Shown: positions 9,008 through 18,674, numbered from the stretch's first letter. The stretch is 64,000 bases of DNA from Cocleimonas sp. (GCA_021647365.1 JAKIUW010000003.1:1-64000); one strand, 5' to 3'. Program-made: numbers and translations. The notes: generated by a model not told the origin, from the letters alone.

Positions 9008-9631
9008 ATGAGCATGTCTCGCGCTACACGCTACGCCCGCTACCGCCAAGATGACAAATTGGAGATTAGTCTATTTCCATTTTTAAGCATTTTTCTTTGT
9101 GTAATGGGCGTGCTGTCTTTTATCAATGTATTGAGTAGCTACAGCGCGCCACAAAAGATTGAACTCTCCGCCCAGCTTGAAACTGGCTACAAAATAGCCT
9201 ATCAAATTTTTAGTTTACCCGATGGCATTATTACCGTGCCACCCATTAAAAACTTACATAAATTACAAGCCGTGGTTAATGAGGATGACAAGGCAGTTAT
9301 TGATGTCATCCTACAACAACGTGAACAACTGATTGAGAAGCTTGAAAATCATACAGGCTCAATCATGAATGCTGCCGTAGAGCCTGATGTAGACGATATA
9401 CTCGACACGGTTCGCGATATTCGCACTCTCAATGAAATAGCCTTAAAAGCCAACTACCTTTACGAAGAATTCATACTCTTTGGCATTTACCCCAATGGTA
9501 GTCAGGCATATCAAAAAATCCGTGATGTTATGACACTCACTCCAGACTCCGTGGCAATCTCTATCGGACTAGAACCCTTAGATTCTAATTGGACGTTAAG
9601 CTTAAAAAAGAAGGGGCAGTCGTCTAAATGA
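9008..9631 (+). CDS. Single-span membrane protein, ExbD-like without the membrane Asp
   Basis: I do not recognise this gene by name. A basic N-terminus (ATRYARYRQ) precedes one membrane span (LEISLFPFLSIFLCVMGVLS, about residues 18-40), and then about 165 residues that should be periplasmic. This is the size and topology of ExbD/TolR, and it follows an ExbB-like gene by 5 bp. The Asp normally found in the ExbD span is absent. The start ATG has a second ATG two codons later. The stop overlaps the next start by 4 bp. It may be a non-conducting partner of the third gene product. Confidence 0.65.
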   Translation: MSMSRATRYARYRQDDKLEISLFPFLSIFLCVMGVLSFINVLSSYSAPQKIELSAQLETGYKIAYQIFSLPDGIITVPPIKNLHKLQAVVNEDDKAVIDVILQQREQLIEKLENHTGSIMNAAVEPDVDDILDTVRDIRTLNEIALKANYLYEEFILFGIYPNGSQAYQKIRDVMTLTPDSVAISIGLEPLDSNWTLSLKKKGQSSK

Positions 9632-10305
9632 AGAACCTCATTAGCCTCGACTCGCTTACCGATATTGTCTCCAATTCCGTCGGCATACTGATTATTTTTG
9701 CCGTGATTAATTTAATTCACGATGACAATAAAACCTACCAGTTAGAAATCCCACTGGAGCATGCCACAGATTTATCGCCTGCTTTTTTTATCAGTAAAAA
9801 CGATCGTGTTTTAGCCTTGGATACGGATACACTGTTCGCCAATGCTGCCTTACAAGCAACCAGTGGTGGCGCTACAAATAAACGACTTTTTAATTTGGAA
9901 TACTCTGGCTTACTGGGACAAATTGATGATGAAAAAGGGATTTCATTTTTTGCTAGAGACACCAGCGAATGGCCTGAGTTTGCCGAACTTGAGAAGCGTA
10001 ACTCTGACTTGCGTAAAAAGCTGGATAAACTTGATCCTAAAAAGCAGTTTGCTTACTTTTTTGTTTATGACAACACCGAAGACGGCAGTAGCTCGGGCAG
10101 TGGTTTTGAGGCATTTAGAAAAGCCAGAGAATATCTAAAAAGGCACTCCATAAAAACAGGTTGGCAGCCTGTGAATAGTGACTCACCTGCTAATATTTGT
10201 GACAAAAGTTTTAGCCGTCGATGTGTTTATCTTCCTTCGTATTTAGGCACTGGAAATATCAATAGCGGAAATACAAACACGACTGATAATGGTGAAAAAC
10301 GATGA
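9628..10305 (+). CDS. ExbD-like single-span protein with membrane aspartate
   Basis: Unnamed protein of 225 residues with one N-terminal span. The segment SLTDIVSNSVGILIIFAVIN, residues 9-28, places Asp12 at the start of the span, as ExbD and TolR do for proton binding, so this is the better candidate for the ion-binding stator subunit. The rest is probably periplasmic, has no domain I can name and ends in a Gly/Asn-rich tail. The gene overlaps both neighbours by 4 bp (ATGA), so translation is probably coupled. Function is inferred only from topology, the Asp and the adjacent ExbB-like gene. Confidence 0.65.
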   Translation: MKNLISLDSLTDIVSNSVGILIIFAVINLIHDDNKTYQLEIPLEHATDLSPAFFISKNDRVLALDTDTLFANAALQATSGGATNKRLFNLEYSGLLGQIDDEKGISFFARDTSEWPEFAELEKRNSDLRKKLDKLDPKKQFAYFFVYDNTEDGSSSGSGFEAFRKAREYLKRHSIKTGWQPVNSDSPANICDKSFSRRCVYLPSYLGTGNINSGNTNTTDNGEKR

Positions 10306-11906
10306 AAACACCATTCTTACAACTCAAGAAAAAATGGGGTTTGGCAGAAGATACATCCATCAAAGACTTGCTTGAGCACGCAAAAAACAAATTACAATCT
10401 GACATTAGCAACCCAGAGTTACACTATGCCATTGCTGAATTTTATCGCCACACAGGCAATAGCAGTGAAGCAGATAGTTATTACAAAAAAGCATTTAAAC
10501 TCACAGATAAACAAACCTTACGACGTTCTGAAAAACTGGAAAGACGTTTAGAACAAAAACGTGATCATACCCGCGCAAAACTTTTATTATTCACCTTCAT
10601 ACCACTCATTTTAATCTTATTTGCGGCGGGTATTTTTTGGACTATGCTCAGTAAACCTGAGGCTTTACCTGAAGGAAGTAATCCAGAAAAATTTGCCTTC
10701 ACTCAGTGGCTAGCAAAGCAACAAATGGCTGAAGTCATGACAACCTTGCAAGCAGAAAACCCTGAGCTTACTTTTGACTTTAGCCGCTCTGCCACCAACA
10801 CACAAACCCCCATGGAATTTATGCAATCCATGATGCAACCCGACGCGCTTGAGAAGCTAAAACGTGACCAACAAAGAGCGAATGAAGGAGATGATGACGG
10901 CGAAGGTAAGCCTGCCTTTCAATGTAGCCATGAGCCTCCTGTTCGTTGTGCTGCACGCGACATTCCCAGTGCGCCTGGTGAAAAACGTAAAGAAGTCGTT
11001 TTACTCATGGAGGCCTATCGCTCAGTCCTTAGCACAGAAAAGGACTGTGAAAAGCTCGAACAATCCATTGAAACCATTGGACAACAGCTTCAATGGAGAA
11101 AGTCAGAAAGCGACATCAAAGCTGACCTAGAAGACTTTGCGACCGAGTGTTTCTACAAACAAAAGAACGTAGAAAAAACTCTCGAACATGCCAAAAAAGT
11201 ACAATGTGCGGGCAATGATGGTTACATCAATAGTGTTTACTGGTACACAACTGCTATTTTACATCATGCGGGTGATTTAGAAAAAGCACGTGTTGCCTAT
11301 CAATGTTTTCAAGAAGCAACCGCCCATATTGAAAAGAACAAAATATTTGGCTCTGCATATATTGCTTCCCGACACCGTGAGTCAGGGGCGCTTGCATGGC
11401 TATATTTCGATGACCTTGAAACCGCTACGACTGAACTTAAAAAAGGTCGGGCAATATTAAAGAAAGTTCCTAGAAAATCACAAATAATCATGGATGTTAT
11501 TGGTGAGATTAACCTCGACCTAATGGAAACTTACGTAACTGCCAATATTGATCTGGATACCTTTCAAGAACTACTTGAAGAGATCAATTCCAGCGGGCGC
11601 TTAACCGATGGTTATAAGCAAATTAAAGATACATTAACCAGTATCTACTTTATGCAAAACAAAGATTACAAAGCTGCGAAGACTCCTTTAAAAACAATTA
11701 TTAGCCGTTTTAAATTAATGCCTGAGTATGTTTGTGGCTGGGATTGGAGTGGTTTTAGACGCGGGCTAAAAGATTCTATAGAAGATGACGCTATCCGCGA
11801 ATATGCCACTACATTGGTTGATGCCACAAACTGTTATATCCCACAAACAACGCAACAGCGTATTAAACGCATAAACGATGTTTCCAAATTTTTGGGGGCG
11901 CAGTAG
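10302..11906 (+). CDS. Membrane-anchored TPR-like protein of the motor-like operon
   Basis: Hypothetical protein of 534 residues. The cytoplasmic N-terminus (about 1-90) contains a TPR-like pair (NPELHYAIAEFYRHTG followed by EADSYYKKAFKL). A membrane span follows at about residues 93-115 (LLLFTFIPLILILFAAGIF). The long periplasmic part includes an acidic linker (NEGDDDGEG) and helical repeats resembling TPRs, with several cysteines (QCSHEPPVRCAA, KDCEKL, TECFYKQ, QCAGNDG) that could form disulfides after export. It overlaps the preceding gene by 4 bp and is followed at 14 bp by the next. A scaffold role for the channel proteins is plausible but not shown. Confidence 0.6.
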   Translation: MKTPFLQLKKKWGLAEDTSIKDLLEHAKNKLQSDISNPELHYAIAEFYRHTGNSSEADSYYKKAFKLTDKQTLRRSEKLERRLEQKRDHTRAKLLLFTFIPLILILFAAGIFWTMLSKPEALPEGSNPEKFAFTQWLAKQQMAEVMTTLQAENPELTFDFSRSATNTQTPMEFMQSMMQPDALEKLKRDQQRANEGDDDGEGKPAFQCSHEPPVRCAARDIPSAPGEKRKEVVLLMEAYRSVLSTEKDCEKLEQSIETIGQQLQWRKSESDIKADLEDFATECFYKQKNVEKTLEHAKKVQCAGNDGYINSVYWYTTAILHHAGDLEKARVAYQCFQEATAHIEKNKIFGSAYIASRHRESGALAWLYFDDLETATTELKKGRAILKKVPRKSQIIMDVIGEINLDLMETYVTANIDLDTFQELLEEINSSGRLTDGYKQIKDTLTSIYFMQNKDYKAAKTPLKTIISRFKLMPEYVCGWDWSGFRRGLKDSIEDDAIREYATTLVDATNCYIPQTTQQRIKRINDVSKFLGAQ

Positions 11907-11920
11907 CCGTAATAACAACC

Positions 11921-13786
11921 ATGCTAAATAAAATCATTCTCAAATATTTATCACAAGCATCTGCCAATAACAGCAGACCCAAAGCCATGCTAAGTGACGC
12001 CTTTGAAGAACCAAATACTTATAAAGGCTGGATATTTCCTATTCGTTATCTTCTGGCATTGCGTTATCAAAAACAAAAACAAACAGTGCTAACATGGTTT
12101 CGTACTCAAAAAATCTACCCCGTTTTGAACGAGGATTTTAACGCCACATTAGTTTCGCAACTCTCTGGAGAAAAAGACTTTAATATTGAAGCTGCATCTA
12201 AAATATCACCTTTAAGTATGCTTGGTTTTAAGGCATCGCTGTTTTACCCTGTCTTTTTGGCGGCATTATTGTTTGGCGCGTTTAGTGTTAATAGCTGGTA
12301 TCAAGAGCGTAGAATCGAAAATGTACTTGCCAATCACCTGCCGTTTTACACCGATTTACTGCATCGTAAACTCCTGCTTACATACAACGAAGGAAGTGCT
12401 TCAATATTAGAAAAAATAGATACCACCATCAACAAAGAACAAGCAAAAATCCTTAGCGACTTGCCAGAAAAAAATGGCATCCGAGACATTATAAATACAC
12501 AGTTAGAAAAGCTTAAAGATTCGACCGCCAGCAGTGAAGATATTATGTTGGGCTTTAAAGATGTTAATACGCTTTTTGATGCTAAAAACCTGCCCTTTTA
12601 CCTCTCACCCAAATCATTCTCTCTGCCTTGCTCATCGCTCATTGATGCACCAATGGAAGAAATGATGATACTCAAAAAGCTAGAATCATTGATGAGCGAC
12701 AACAAACCTGAGCTTTGTCGCACCACCATGATGACCACGTATAAAGTCAGCAAGCGCAACCAACTTTATTATGCTGATACGAGCTCTAGTTCTAACGCTA
12801 AGACGGGAAACAAAAAGGAAAAAATTGAACTGCCACTCTTCCATGTAAAACGTGTAGATAAAGTGCCTGCCGTTGATAGCGCACTTGGGCTTACCTTTAA
12901 AGAACGCGGTATTGGCTCAATCATATTAACCAAACGTATTGAAAACTTTTCACGCGAATCCATCTTGCCAGCACTCACCTTTCAAGGTCGTAGCTATGTG
13001 ATTCCCTATTGGATGCAAGGCTACTATGAGATTGAAGAAGCGGTAACTAAAGGCTACAAAAAAGACTTAAATAGAATCTACCCTAAAAAAGCGGATAGAT
13101 TGAAAGTTAAAAGCTTGATCAAACAACTCATCAAAGACAAAAACCGCATGCAAAATTCAAAATTGCAGCAAACCTTGGGCCGCACAAACACCAACAATGA
13201 TAGCTCTCTCTTTGGAAATGGGCTGGATGCCATTAGCGTTTTACTTGGCAAGCAAAGTAAAGATGACAAGAAAAAATCCATCAAGAAATTTGAGCCTACA
13301 CAAGAAGACTTAGCACTATTAGATAAGTTAGATGACGTAATGCTTCCCAGCATCGAATATCACGAAGCGTATCATCAAATTGTTAAAACCGATTGGGTAA
13401 CACCCGCATGGACAAAAACCACCTTCAAAGATGCCAACCTTTCAGATGATGGTTTGGAACATACAATGGAAGAGCTGGGCGCGTATTTATCACAAATTGC
13501 CAACACCGAAGAAGGACATAATATTTGGCTGAGTAAGTTGCTTATTTTTTCAATCAGCCCCTTCACAAAAGGACAGGCAGAGCATTATGCCTCGAGTATT
13601 ATTTTAACGGCTATGGAATCAGTCTACCTCGGTAAGAAAATCACCCCAAATTACAAGGCTAGCGTGGATGAAAAAACTAAAATTTATAGCATATTGGTTA
13701 GCTTGAATAACAACGAGAAACGGCATTTAGCAAAGAAAGTCTATGAAATTTTATTTGAGAGAAATGTGCCAATTCTGAGCCGCTAG
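11921..13786 (+). CDS. Single-span membrane protein with an HExxH metal-binding motif
   Basis: Hypothetical protein of 621 residues. About 100 cytoplasmic residues precede one span at about 103-125 (ASLFYPVFLAALLFGAF). The remainder should lie in the periplasm. Near the end is EYHEAYHQI, giving His481-Glu482-x-x-His485, and 32-33 residues later EELGAYLSQI with Glu517/Glu518. Those spacings fit a gluzincin zinc site (HExxH plus a downstream Glu), so a membrane-anchored metallopeptidase is possible. I cannot assign a family. Two Cys lie near residues 235 and 265. No good ribosome-binding site is visible, but the start lies 14 bp after the previous stop. Loss of activity cannot be excluded by eye. 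Confidence 0.6.
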   Translation: MLNKIILKYLSQASANNSRPKAMLSDAFEEPNTYKGWIFPIRYLLALRYQKQKQTVLTWFRTQKIYPVLNEDFNATLVSQLSGEKDFNIEAASKISPLSMLGFKASLFYPVFLAALLFGAFSVNSWYQERRIENVLANHLPFYTDLLHRKLLLTYNEGSASILEKIDTTINKEQAKILSDLPEKNGIRDIINTQLEKLKDSTASSEDIMLGFKDVNTLFDAKNLPFYLSPKSFSLPCSSLIDAPMEEMMILKKLESLMSDNKPELCRTTMMTTYKVSKRNQLYYADTSSSSNAKTGNKKEKIELPLFHVKRVDKVPAVDSALGLTFKERGIGSIILTKRIENFSRESILPALTFQGRSYVIPYWMQGYYEIEEAVTKGYKKDLNRIYPKKADRLKVKSLIKQLIKDKNRMQNSKLQQTLGRTNTNNDSSLFGNGLDAISVLLGKQSKDDKKKSIKKFEPTQEDLALLDKLDDVMLPSIEYHEAYHQIVKTDWVTPAWTKTTFKDANLSDDGLEHTMEELGAYLSQIANTEEGHNIWLSKLLIFSISPFTKGQAEHYASSIILTAMESVYLGKKITPNYKASVDEKTKIYSILVSLNNNEKRHLAKKVYEILFERNVPILSR

Positions 13787-13834
13787 TGTACTATATGCGC
13801 TAAGAGCAGTATGCAAAGAACTTGGTAAAGCAGA

Positions 13835-14698
13835 ATGATTGAAACACGTTACGACATTGAATATGTAAGTCCAAATGGAAAACAAAAATCAGAATTTGGG
13901 CGATTTTTTGCTTATTTATTACTCCTAATCACTCTTCTAATTTTCTTGGCTGCTCTTATTTTCAGTAATTTGTCTGACGGTGCCTCACAACTAGTGACAC
14001 AAAAAATACAACAATTTACAGGTGTAAATACCGAGACCATAACTAACCCTGCATCTATCAATGATGACATTATTACCAACGATGAAAGCTCTGAGGAAAA
14101 AAAAGCTGAAGAAGCCATCACTGCTAGCAAACTAGCCGATCAAAAAGCATTAGCATCAGCAAAAAATGAGAACGAAAAAAATGAAAAGAAAATAAAGAGA
14201 CTATCTCAAGAAAACACCAAAAAAAGTGTAACCTCAAACAAACAACAATTAGAAAACCAGAAATTAAATAAAAGCCTAGAACGGATTACCCAACAACTAG
14301 TAGAAGAAAAAAAGGTGAGCAATCAATTAGCTAAAAAAATAGAAATACTCAATAATGAAAATGGCGCGCTCAGCAAACAATTGGCTGATAGCAAGAAAGC
14401 CAATGTAAAGAAAAAGACAGCTGTTACCAACACCAACGACGTTAAAGAAATAAAGTCCGAGATTACAAAAAATGATGAAACACCCAAAGCGGATACTACT
14501 GTTGGAAGAACTGACAAACTCAAAGAAAAGAGTGTTAAAACAGCAGAACCTAGCAAACCAAGACCCGTAGTCGCAATTCAAAAAGCTACCAGCTCAAGTA
14601 AAGACACCAACAACAAAACAATCACACCTGTAAAGTCAAAAGCTCCTTTATCACAAATGGATGCTATTGTTGAAGCTATGAAGGCCGCAAAGAAATAA
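13835..14698 (+). CDS. Lys-rich single-span coiled-coil protein, last gene of the motor-like operon
   Basis: Hypothetical protein of 287 residues. A short cytoplasmic N-terminus (MIETRYDIEYVSPNGKQ) precedes one strong span at about residues 26-45 (FAYLLLLITLLIFLAAL). A long charged helical region rich in Lys, Glu, Asn and Gln follows (about 90-200), probably a coiled coil, then a Lys/Thr/Pro-rich low-complexity stretch and a conserved-looking end (LSQMDAIVEAMKAAKK). The topology recalls TonB- or TolA-like spanning proteins, but no TonB C-terminal domain is visible. It lies 48 bp after the HExxH gene and closes the operon. No terminator hairpin was seen after it. Confidence 0.55.
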   Translation: MIETRYDIEYVSPNGKQKSEFGRFFAYLLLLITLLIFLAALIFSNLSDGASQLVTQKIQQFTGVNTETITNPASINDDIITNDESSEEKKAEEAITASKLADQKALASAKNENEKNEKKIKRLSQENTKKSVTSNKQQLENQKLNKSLERITQQLVEEKKVSNQLAKKIEILNNENGALSKQLADSKKANVKKKTAVTNTNDVKEIKSEITKNDETPKADTTVGRTDKLKEKSVKTAEPSKPRPVVAIQKATSSSKDTNNKTITPVKSKAPLSQMDAIVEAMKAAKK

Positions 14699-14829
14699 CC
14701 TAAGCAGTTCCCTAGCGGAGTAGAAGGGTGCGGTGAGTTACTCAAAAAATCATTGTAGGTATAAATTGCGAATAAATAATCAAGCCTATAAATTTAATTT
14801 TTAGCTTTTGGAAGAGCTTCTAATATTAT

Positions 14830-15657
14830 CTATTTCCTTTTCTTTTTCCCATATTTAAACGCCGCATTGCGCTCGGCACGGTTTTTATATGCGGATTTAG
14901 ATAAGAAATTTTCTTCATCAAGCTCCATCTTTACTTTCTCGTAGAGATTACGCATGGCGCGTACGGGTAGTTTTTCATGCTCGCCTCTGCGTAGCGAACG
15001 GTGCAAAATAATATCACCATAACGGATGCGCCTTAGGCGACTGACGACTACATCTTGTGATTCCCAAAGCCTGCGCACTTCACGATTTTTGCCTTCATTA
15101 AGCACAACGTGATACCAGCTATTTGCGCCTTCGCCACCTTCAAACTTTATGCGGGTGAATTTTGCCATGCCGTCTTCAAGCTCTACGCCTGTGGTTAACC
15201 TGTCGATCATTTCGTCAGTGACTTTACCGAGGATGCGCGAGGCATATTCGCGTTCGATTTCGTAAGAGGGGTGCATTAGGCGGTTGGCTAGTTCTCCATC
15301 TGTGGTAAAGATTAATAAACCGTCGGTATTAATATCGAGTCTGCCCACTTGTATCCAACGACCACTGCTGAGTTTGGGTAGATTATCAAATACGGTTGGG
15401 CGACCTTCGGGGTCGTTACGCGAACAAATCTCCCCCACTTTTTTGTGATACAACAAAACCTGAGGTTTGGCTTTTAGTTTGGAGGCGAACTTGATGACTT
15501 TTCCGCGTATAGTGATTTTGTCATTTTCATCAACCGCTTGTCCCGTAGTTGCCACTACGCCATTGACGGTAATATCACCTGCATTTACCCAGCGCTCAAT
15601 TTCACGGCGTGAACCGTAACCTGCGCGAGCTAGTATTTTCTGAATTCGTTCTGCCAT
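14830..15657 (-). CDS. rluB: 23S rRNA pseudouridine synthase, RluB type
   Basis: Converts a uridine in the 23S rRNA peptidyl-transferase region (position 2605 in E. coli) to pseudouridine. An S4 RNA-binding domain is at the N-terminus (RIQKILARAGYGSRREIERW). The catalytic block is GRLDINTDGLLIFTTDGELA, with the nucleophilic Asp in RLD, followed by HPSYEIEREY, which fits RluB better than RluE or RluF. The C-terminal 30 residues are a basic tail typical of RluB. The length is 275 residues. The start ATG at 15657 is well supported by the S4 alignment. The RluB-versus-RluF choice rests on memory of motif wording rather than on an alignment. Confidence 0.88.
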   Translation of the reverse strand: MAERIQKILARAGYGSRREIERWVNAGDITVNGVVATTGQAVDENDKITIRGKVIKFASKLKAKPQVLLYHKKVGEICSRNDPEGRPTVFDNLPKLSSGRWIQVGRLDINTDGLLIFTTDGELANRLMHPSYEIEREYASRILGKVTDEMIDRLTTGVELEDGMAKFTRIKFEGGEGANSWYHVVLNEGKNREVRRLWESQDVVVSRLRRIRYGDIILHRSLRRGEHEKLPVRAMRNLYEKVKMELDEENFLSKSAYKNRAERNAAFKYGKKKRK

Positions 15658-15771
15658 TTTATTAATTCTTATATTCTTAAGTTAACTTAAATCATACAGA
15701 AGAGCGTGTGAAGGGTATAGACTTGTACTATAAGTATTAGCATTGTTATTTAGATTATTAAGGAGAAAGAA

Positions 15772-16704
15772 ATGGTAGTACCCAAAAAAGTAGTAAAAGA
15801 AGAAAAACAAATCTCAAAAGCAGAAGCAAAAAAATTATTAATTGATCTTACAGATTCTAAAAAAGTAATGAATTCTAAGACTTTTACAAAAGGAAGTGAG
15901 CTACTAAAAATAAGCAATGCAGCGGAAGAGTACCCTTACTCAGTAAAGATGAATACCAAAGACTACGAACGTGAAAAGCGTTTGTTGCAAATTGAATTAC
16001 TAAAAGTCCAAAAGTGGCTGAAGGATGAAAATAAAAAAATAGTCACCATTTTTGAAGGTCGTGATGCCGCAGGTAAGGGTGGAACCATCAAACGCTTTAC
16101 CGAACACTTAAACCCTCGTATCGCGAGAGTTGTTGCATTAGAAAAGCCGACTGAGCGTGAGCTAGGCGAGTGGTATTTCCAGCGTTATGTTGATCATCTA
16201 CCCACCAAAGGCGAAATGATTTTATTTGACCGTTCATGGTATAACCGCGCAGGTGTTGAGATTGTCATGGGCTTTTGTTCTAAACATCAACACTTAGAAT
16301 ATATGCGTCAAGCGCCCGTGTTTGAACGGATGTTGGTAAATTCTGAAACGATACTCTTTAAATACTGGTTCTCAGTAACACGACAAGAACAATTACGCCG
16401 CTTTCATTCGCGCAAGCATGATCTTGTTAAGCAATGGAAACTCAGCCCGATTGATGTGGAATCCTTAGATAAATGGGATGATTACACTGCGGCGCGCGAG
16501 TCAATGTTCTTTAATACAGACACAGCAGACGCGCCTTGGATTGTGATTAAATCGGATGATAAAAAGCGTGCGCGCTTGGCTTGTATGCGCCATTTCTTAC
16601 ATAATTTGGATTACAACAATAAGGATACTTCGGTTATTTATCAGCCAGACGAATTGGTTTGTGGGTCTGTTACTAATATGTACCCTGATGAGGCGAAGGC
16701 TTAG
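15772..16704 (+). CDS. ppk2: Polyphosphate kinase 2 (PPK2 family)
   Basis: Transfers phosphate between polyphosphate and nucleotides, usually making GTP or ATP from the diphosphate. The Walker A loop is FEGRDAAGKGGTIKRF (about residue 95), and the Walker B/lid region is LFDRSWYNRAGVE. The conserved EQLRRFHSRKHDLVKQWKLSP segment follows. The length of 310 is that of a one-domain class I PPK2. A basic 60-residue N-terminus precedes the catalytic core. The start has an AAGGAGA ribosome-binding site. A TACTATAAG element about 40 bases upstream of it may be part of the promoter. The gene stands alone, with a terminator after it. Confidence 0.94.
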   Translation: MVVPKKVVKEEKQISKAEAKKLLIDLTDSKKVMNSKTFTKGSELLKISNAAEEYPYSVKMNTKDYEREKRLLQIELLKVQKWLKDENKKIVTIFEGRDAAGKGGTIKRFTEHLNPRIARVVALEKPTERELGEWYFQRYVDHLPTKGEMILFDRSWYNRAGVEIVMGFCSKHQHLEYMRQAPVFERMLVNSETILFKYWFSVTRQEQLRRFHSRKHDLVKQWKLSPIDVESLDKWDDYTAARESMFFNTDTADAPWIVIKSDDKKRARLACMRHFLHNLDYNNKDTSVIYQPDELVCGSVTNMYPDEAKA

Positions 16705-16720
16705 TTCATGTAGATTGTAT

Positions 16721-16748
16721 TCCCAGCTTAGGCTGGGACGTCTCTTTT
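16721..16748 (+). terminator. Probable intrinsic terminator of ppk2
   Basis: A perfect 7-bp stem (TCCCAGC / GCTGGGA) with a TTAG loop, followed by CGTCTCTTTT. It starts 17 bp after the ppk2 stop codon. The U-tract is imperfect. Confidence 0.6.
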
Positions 16749-16833
16749 CTTCTCTTTCATTTCCTTTTAAAAGGCTTCTTTAAAAAGGGAATATTAGAAA
16801 GTACAATGCTCTTATCACCAAGAGAGCCAACAA

Positions 16834-18612
16834 ATGTCCCCAATCCATAGCGAAGAAGAAGTCCACGGTAATCGTAGAGACTTGCATAACCTTCGCAACC
16901 TCCTACCGTATCTAAGCGCCTACAAAGGGCGCGCTATTTTTGCATTAGTTTGCTTGGTGTTATCCAAGTGGGCGAATGTTTCTGTGCCTTTGGTGCTTCG
17001 CGAAATTATCGATCACTTCGATGGCAAACAAGAACAGTTACTAGCAATCCCAATCGCATTAGTGCTGGCTTACGGTGCTTTTCGTTTGCTGAGTTCGCTG
17101 TTTAACGAATTACGAGATTCGGTATTTGCGCGGGTGCGTTTTCATGCTATGCGTGAGCTTTCTAATCGCGTGATGAAGCATCTGCATCAGTTGTCTTTAC
17201 GTTTTCATTTAGAGCGAAAAACAGGTGCGATTAGCCGTGATATTGAGCGAGGTTCGCGCTCTATTGGCTCGTTGATGAATTATCTCGTGTTCAGCATGAT
17301 TCCTATTGTTATCGAATTCACTTTAATCGCTATTATTTTGCTTAGCCAATACACATGGATTTTTGCCGTTACCATTTTTGTAACTGCATTTATTTATATT
17401 GTCTTCACTTTGATTATGTCTGATTGGCGCATGGACTATCGCCATAGAATGAATCGCCTTGATTCAGAAGCCAATACCGTTGCTTTTGATAGCTTAATCA
17501 ATTACGAGACAGTGAAATATTTCAATAATGAAGCGCTTGAAATGAAGCGTTATGACGTCCTCATGGATGGCTGGGAAGATGTAGCCGTTAAAAGCCAAAC
17601 AACCATGTCGATGCTAAATTTTGGACAGGGCTCGATTATTGCGATTGGCGTTACTTTGATTATGTATTTGGGTGTTAAAGGTGTAACGAATGGCAGCATT
17701 AGCATTGGTGGTTTGGTGATGGTGAATGCGTTGATGTTGCAGTTGTTTATTCCGCTTAATTCGCTCGGCATTATTTATCGTCAAATAAAATATACGCTGG
17801 CGGATATGGATTTGGTGTTTAAATTATTAAAGAAAGAACCAGAAATCCAAGATGCACAGAATGCCAAAGATTTAGTCGTTGAAAAAGGTGAGGTACGCTT
17901 TGAAAATATCGACTTTGCTTATCAAAAAGAAAGAAGCATTTTACACGGTGTTGATTTCAGCATTCCCGCAGGAAATACAGTCGCCGTTGTCGGTTTTAGC
18001 GGCGGCGGAAAATCAACGTTAGTGCGCTTACTGTTTCGTTTCTATGATGTCATCAAAGGGCGAATCTTGATTGATGGGCAAGACATCAGTCAAGTCACGC
18101 AAGACAGTTTGCGTAAAGCCATTGGAATCGTGCCACAAGACACTGTTTTGTTCAATGAGAGTATTTTCTACAATATTCAATATGGAAATTTAGAAGCGAC
18201 AGAAGCAGAGGTAAAACAAGCGGCAAAAATGGCACATATTCATAGTTTTATAGAAAGCCTCCCAGATGGCTGGGATAGCATTGTGGGTGAGCGAGGTTTG
18301 AAGTTATCAGGCGGAGAAAAACAGCGCATAGCCATAGCGCGCACCATTCTAAAGGATCCTTCAATTCTAATCTTCGATGAAGCGACCTCATCATTAGACA
18401 GCACCACAGAGCAAGCGATACAAAAAACCCTACGCGAAATATCATCAAATACCAGTACCTTGATTATCGCGCATCGCCTATCCACCATTGTGGATGCAGA
18501 TATGATTATTGTCATGGAAGCAGGTAAGATCATTGAAAGAGGGTCGCATCAGGAGTTGCTAAAGAAGAAAGGGCGTTATTTGTCAATGTGGGAATTGCAG
18601 CAGGATAAATAA
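16834..18612 (+). CDS. Atm1/HMT1-type ABC exporter (fused membrane and ATPase domains)
   Basis: Inner-membrane half-transporter that should act as a homodimer. In the Atm1 family the cargo is glutathione-linked sulfur or metal conjugates. Six spans occupy about residues 30-330. The nucleotide-binding domain follows, with Walker A GFSGGGKST, Q-loop IVPQDTVLF, signature LSGGEKQR, Walker B ILIFDEATSSLD and the switch His in IIAHRLS. The membrane-domain stretch SLINYETVKYFNNE is the hallmark of the Atm1/ABCB7 group. The length of 592 is normal. A single CACACC arm lies about 60 bp past the stop. No iron-sulfur genes are adjacent, so the substrate is inferred from the family alone. Confidence 0.88.
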   Translation: MSPIHSEEEVHGNRRDLHNLRNLLPYLSAYKGRAIFALVCLVLSKWANVSVPLVLREIIDHFDGKQEQLLAIPIALVLAYGAFRLLSSLFNELRDSVFARVRFHAMRELSNRVMKHLHQLSLRFHLERKTGAISRDIERGSRSIGSLMNYLVFSMIPIVIEFTLIAIILLSQYTWIFAVTIFVTAFIYIVFTLIMSDWRMDYRHRMNRLDSEANTVAFDSLINYETVKYFNNEALEMKRYDVLMDGWEDVAVKSQTTMSMLNFGQGSIIAIGVTLIMYLGVKGVTNGSISIGGLVMVNALMLQLFIPLNSLGIIYRQIKYTLADMDLVFKLLKKEPEIQDAQNAKDLVVEKGEVRFENIDFAYQKERSILHGVDFSIPAGNTVAVVGFSGGGKSTLVRLLFRFYDVIKGRILIDGQDISQVTQDSLRKAIGIVPQDTVLFNESIFYNIQYGNLEATEAEVKQAAKMAHIHSFIESLPDGWDSIVGERGLKLSGGEKQRIAIARTILKDPSILIFDEATSSLDSTTEQAIQKTLREISSNTSTLIIAHRLSTIVDADMIIVMEAGKIIERGSHQELLKKKGRYLSMWELQQDK

Positions 18613-18674
18613 GGATAGCATCATGGAGCTTTGCATAAGTTCTAGTAGCCATTCAAAAAACGAATGGGCTATCA

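Noticed and set aside
7992..10305. Zorya-type defence system
   Set aside because: A ZorA-like channel is present, but there is no ZorB with OmpA/MotB domain, no ZorC or ZorD helicase, and the other partners do not match.
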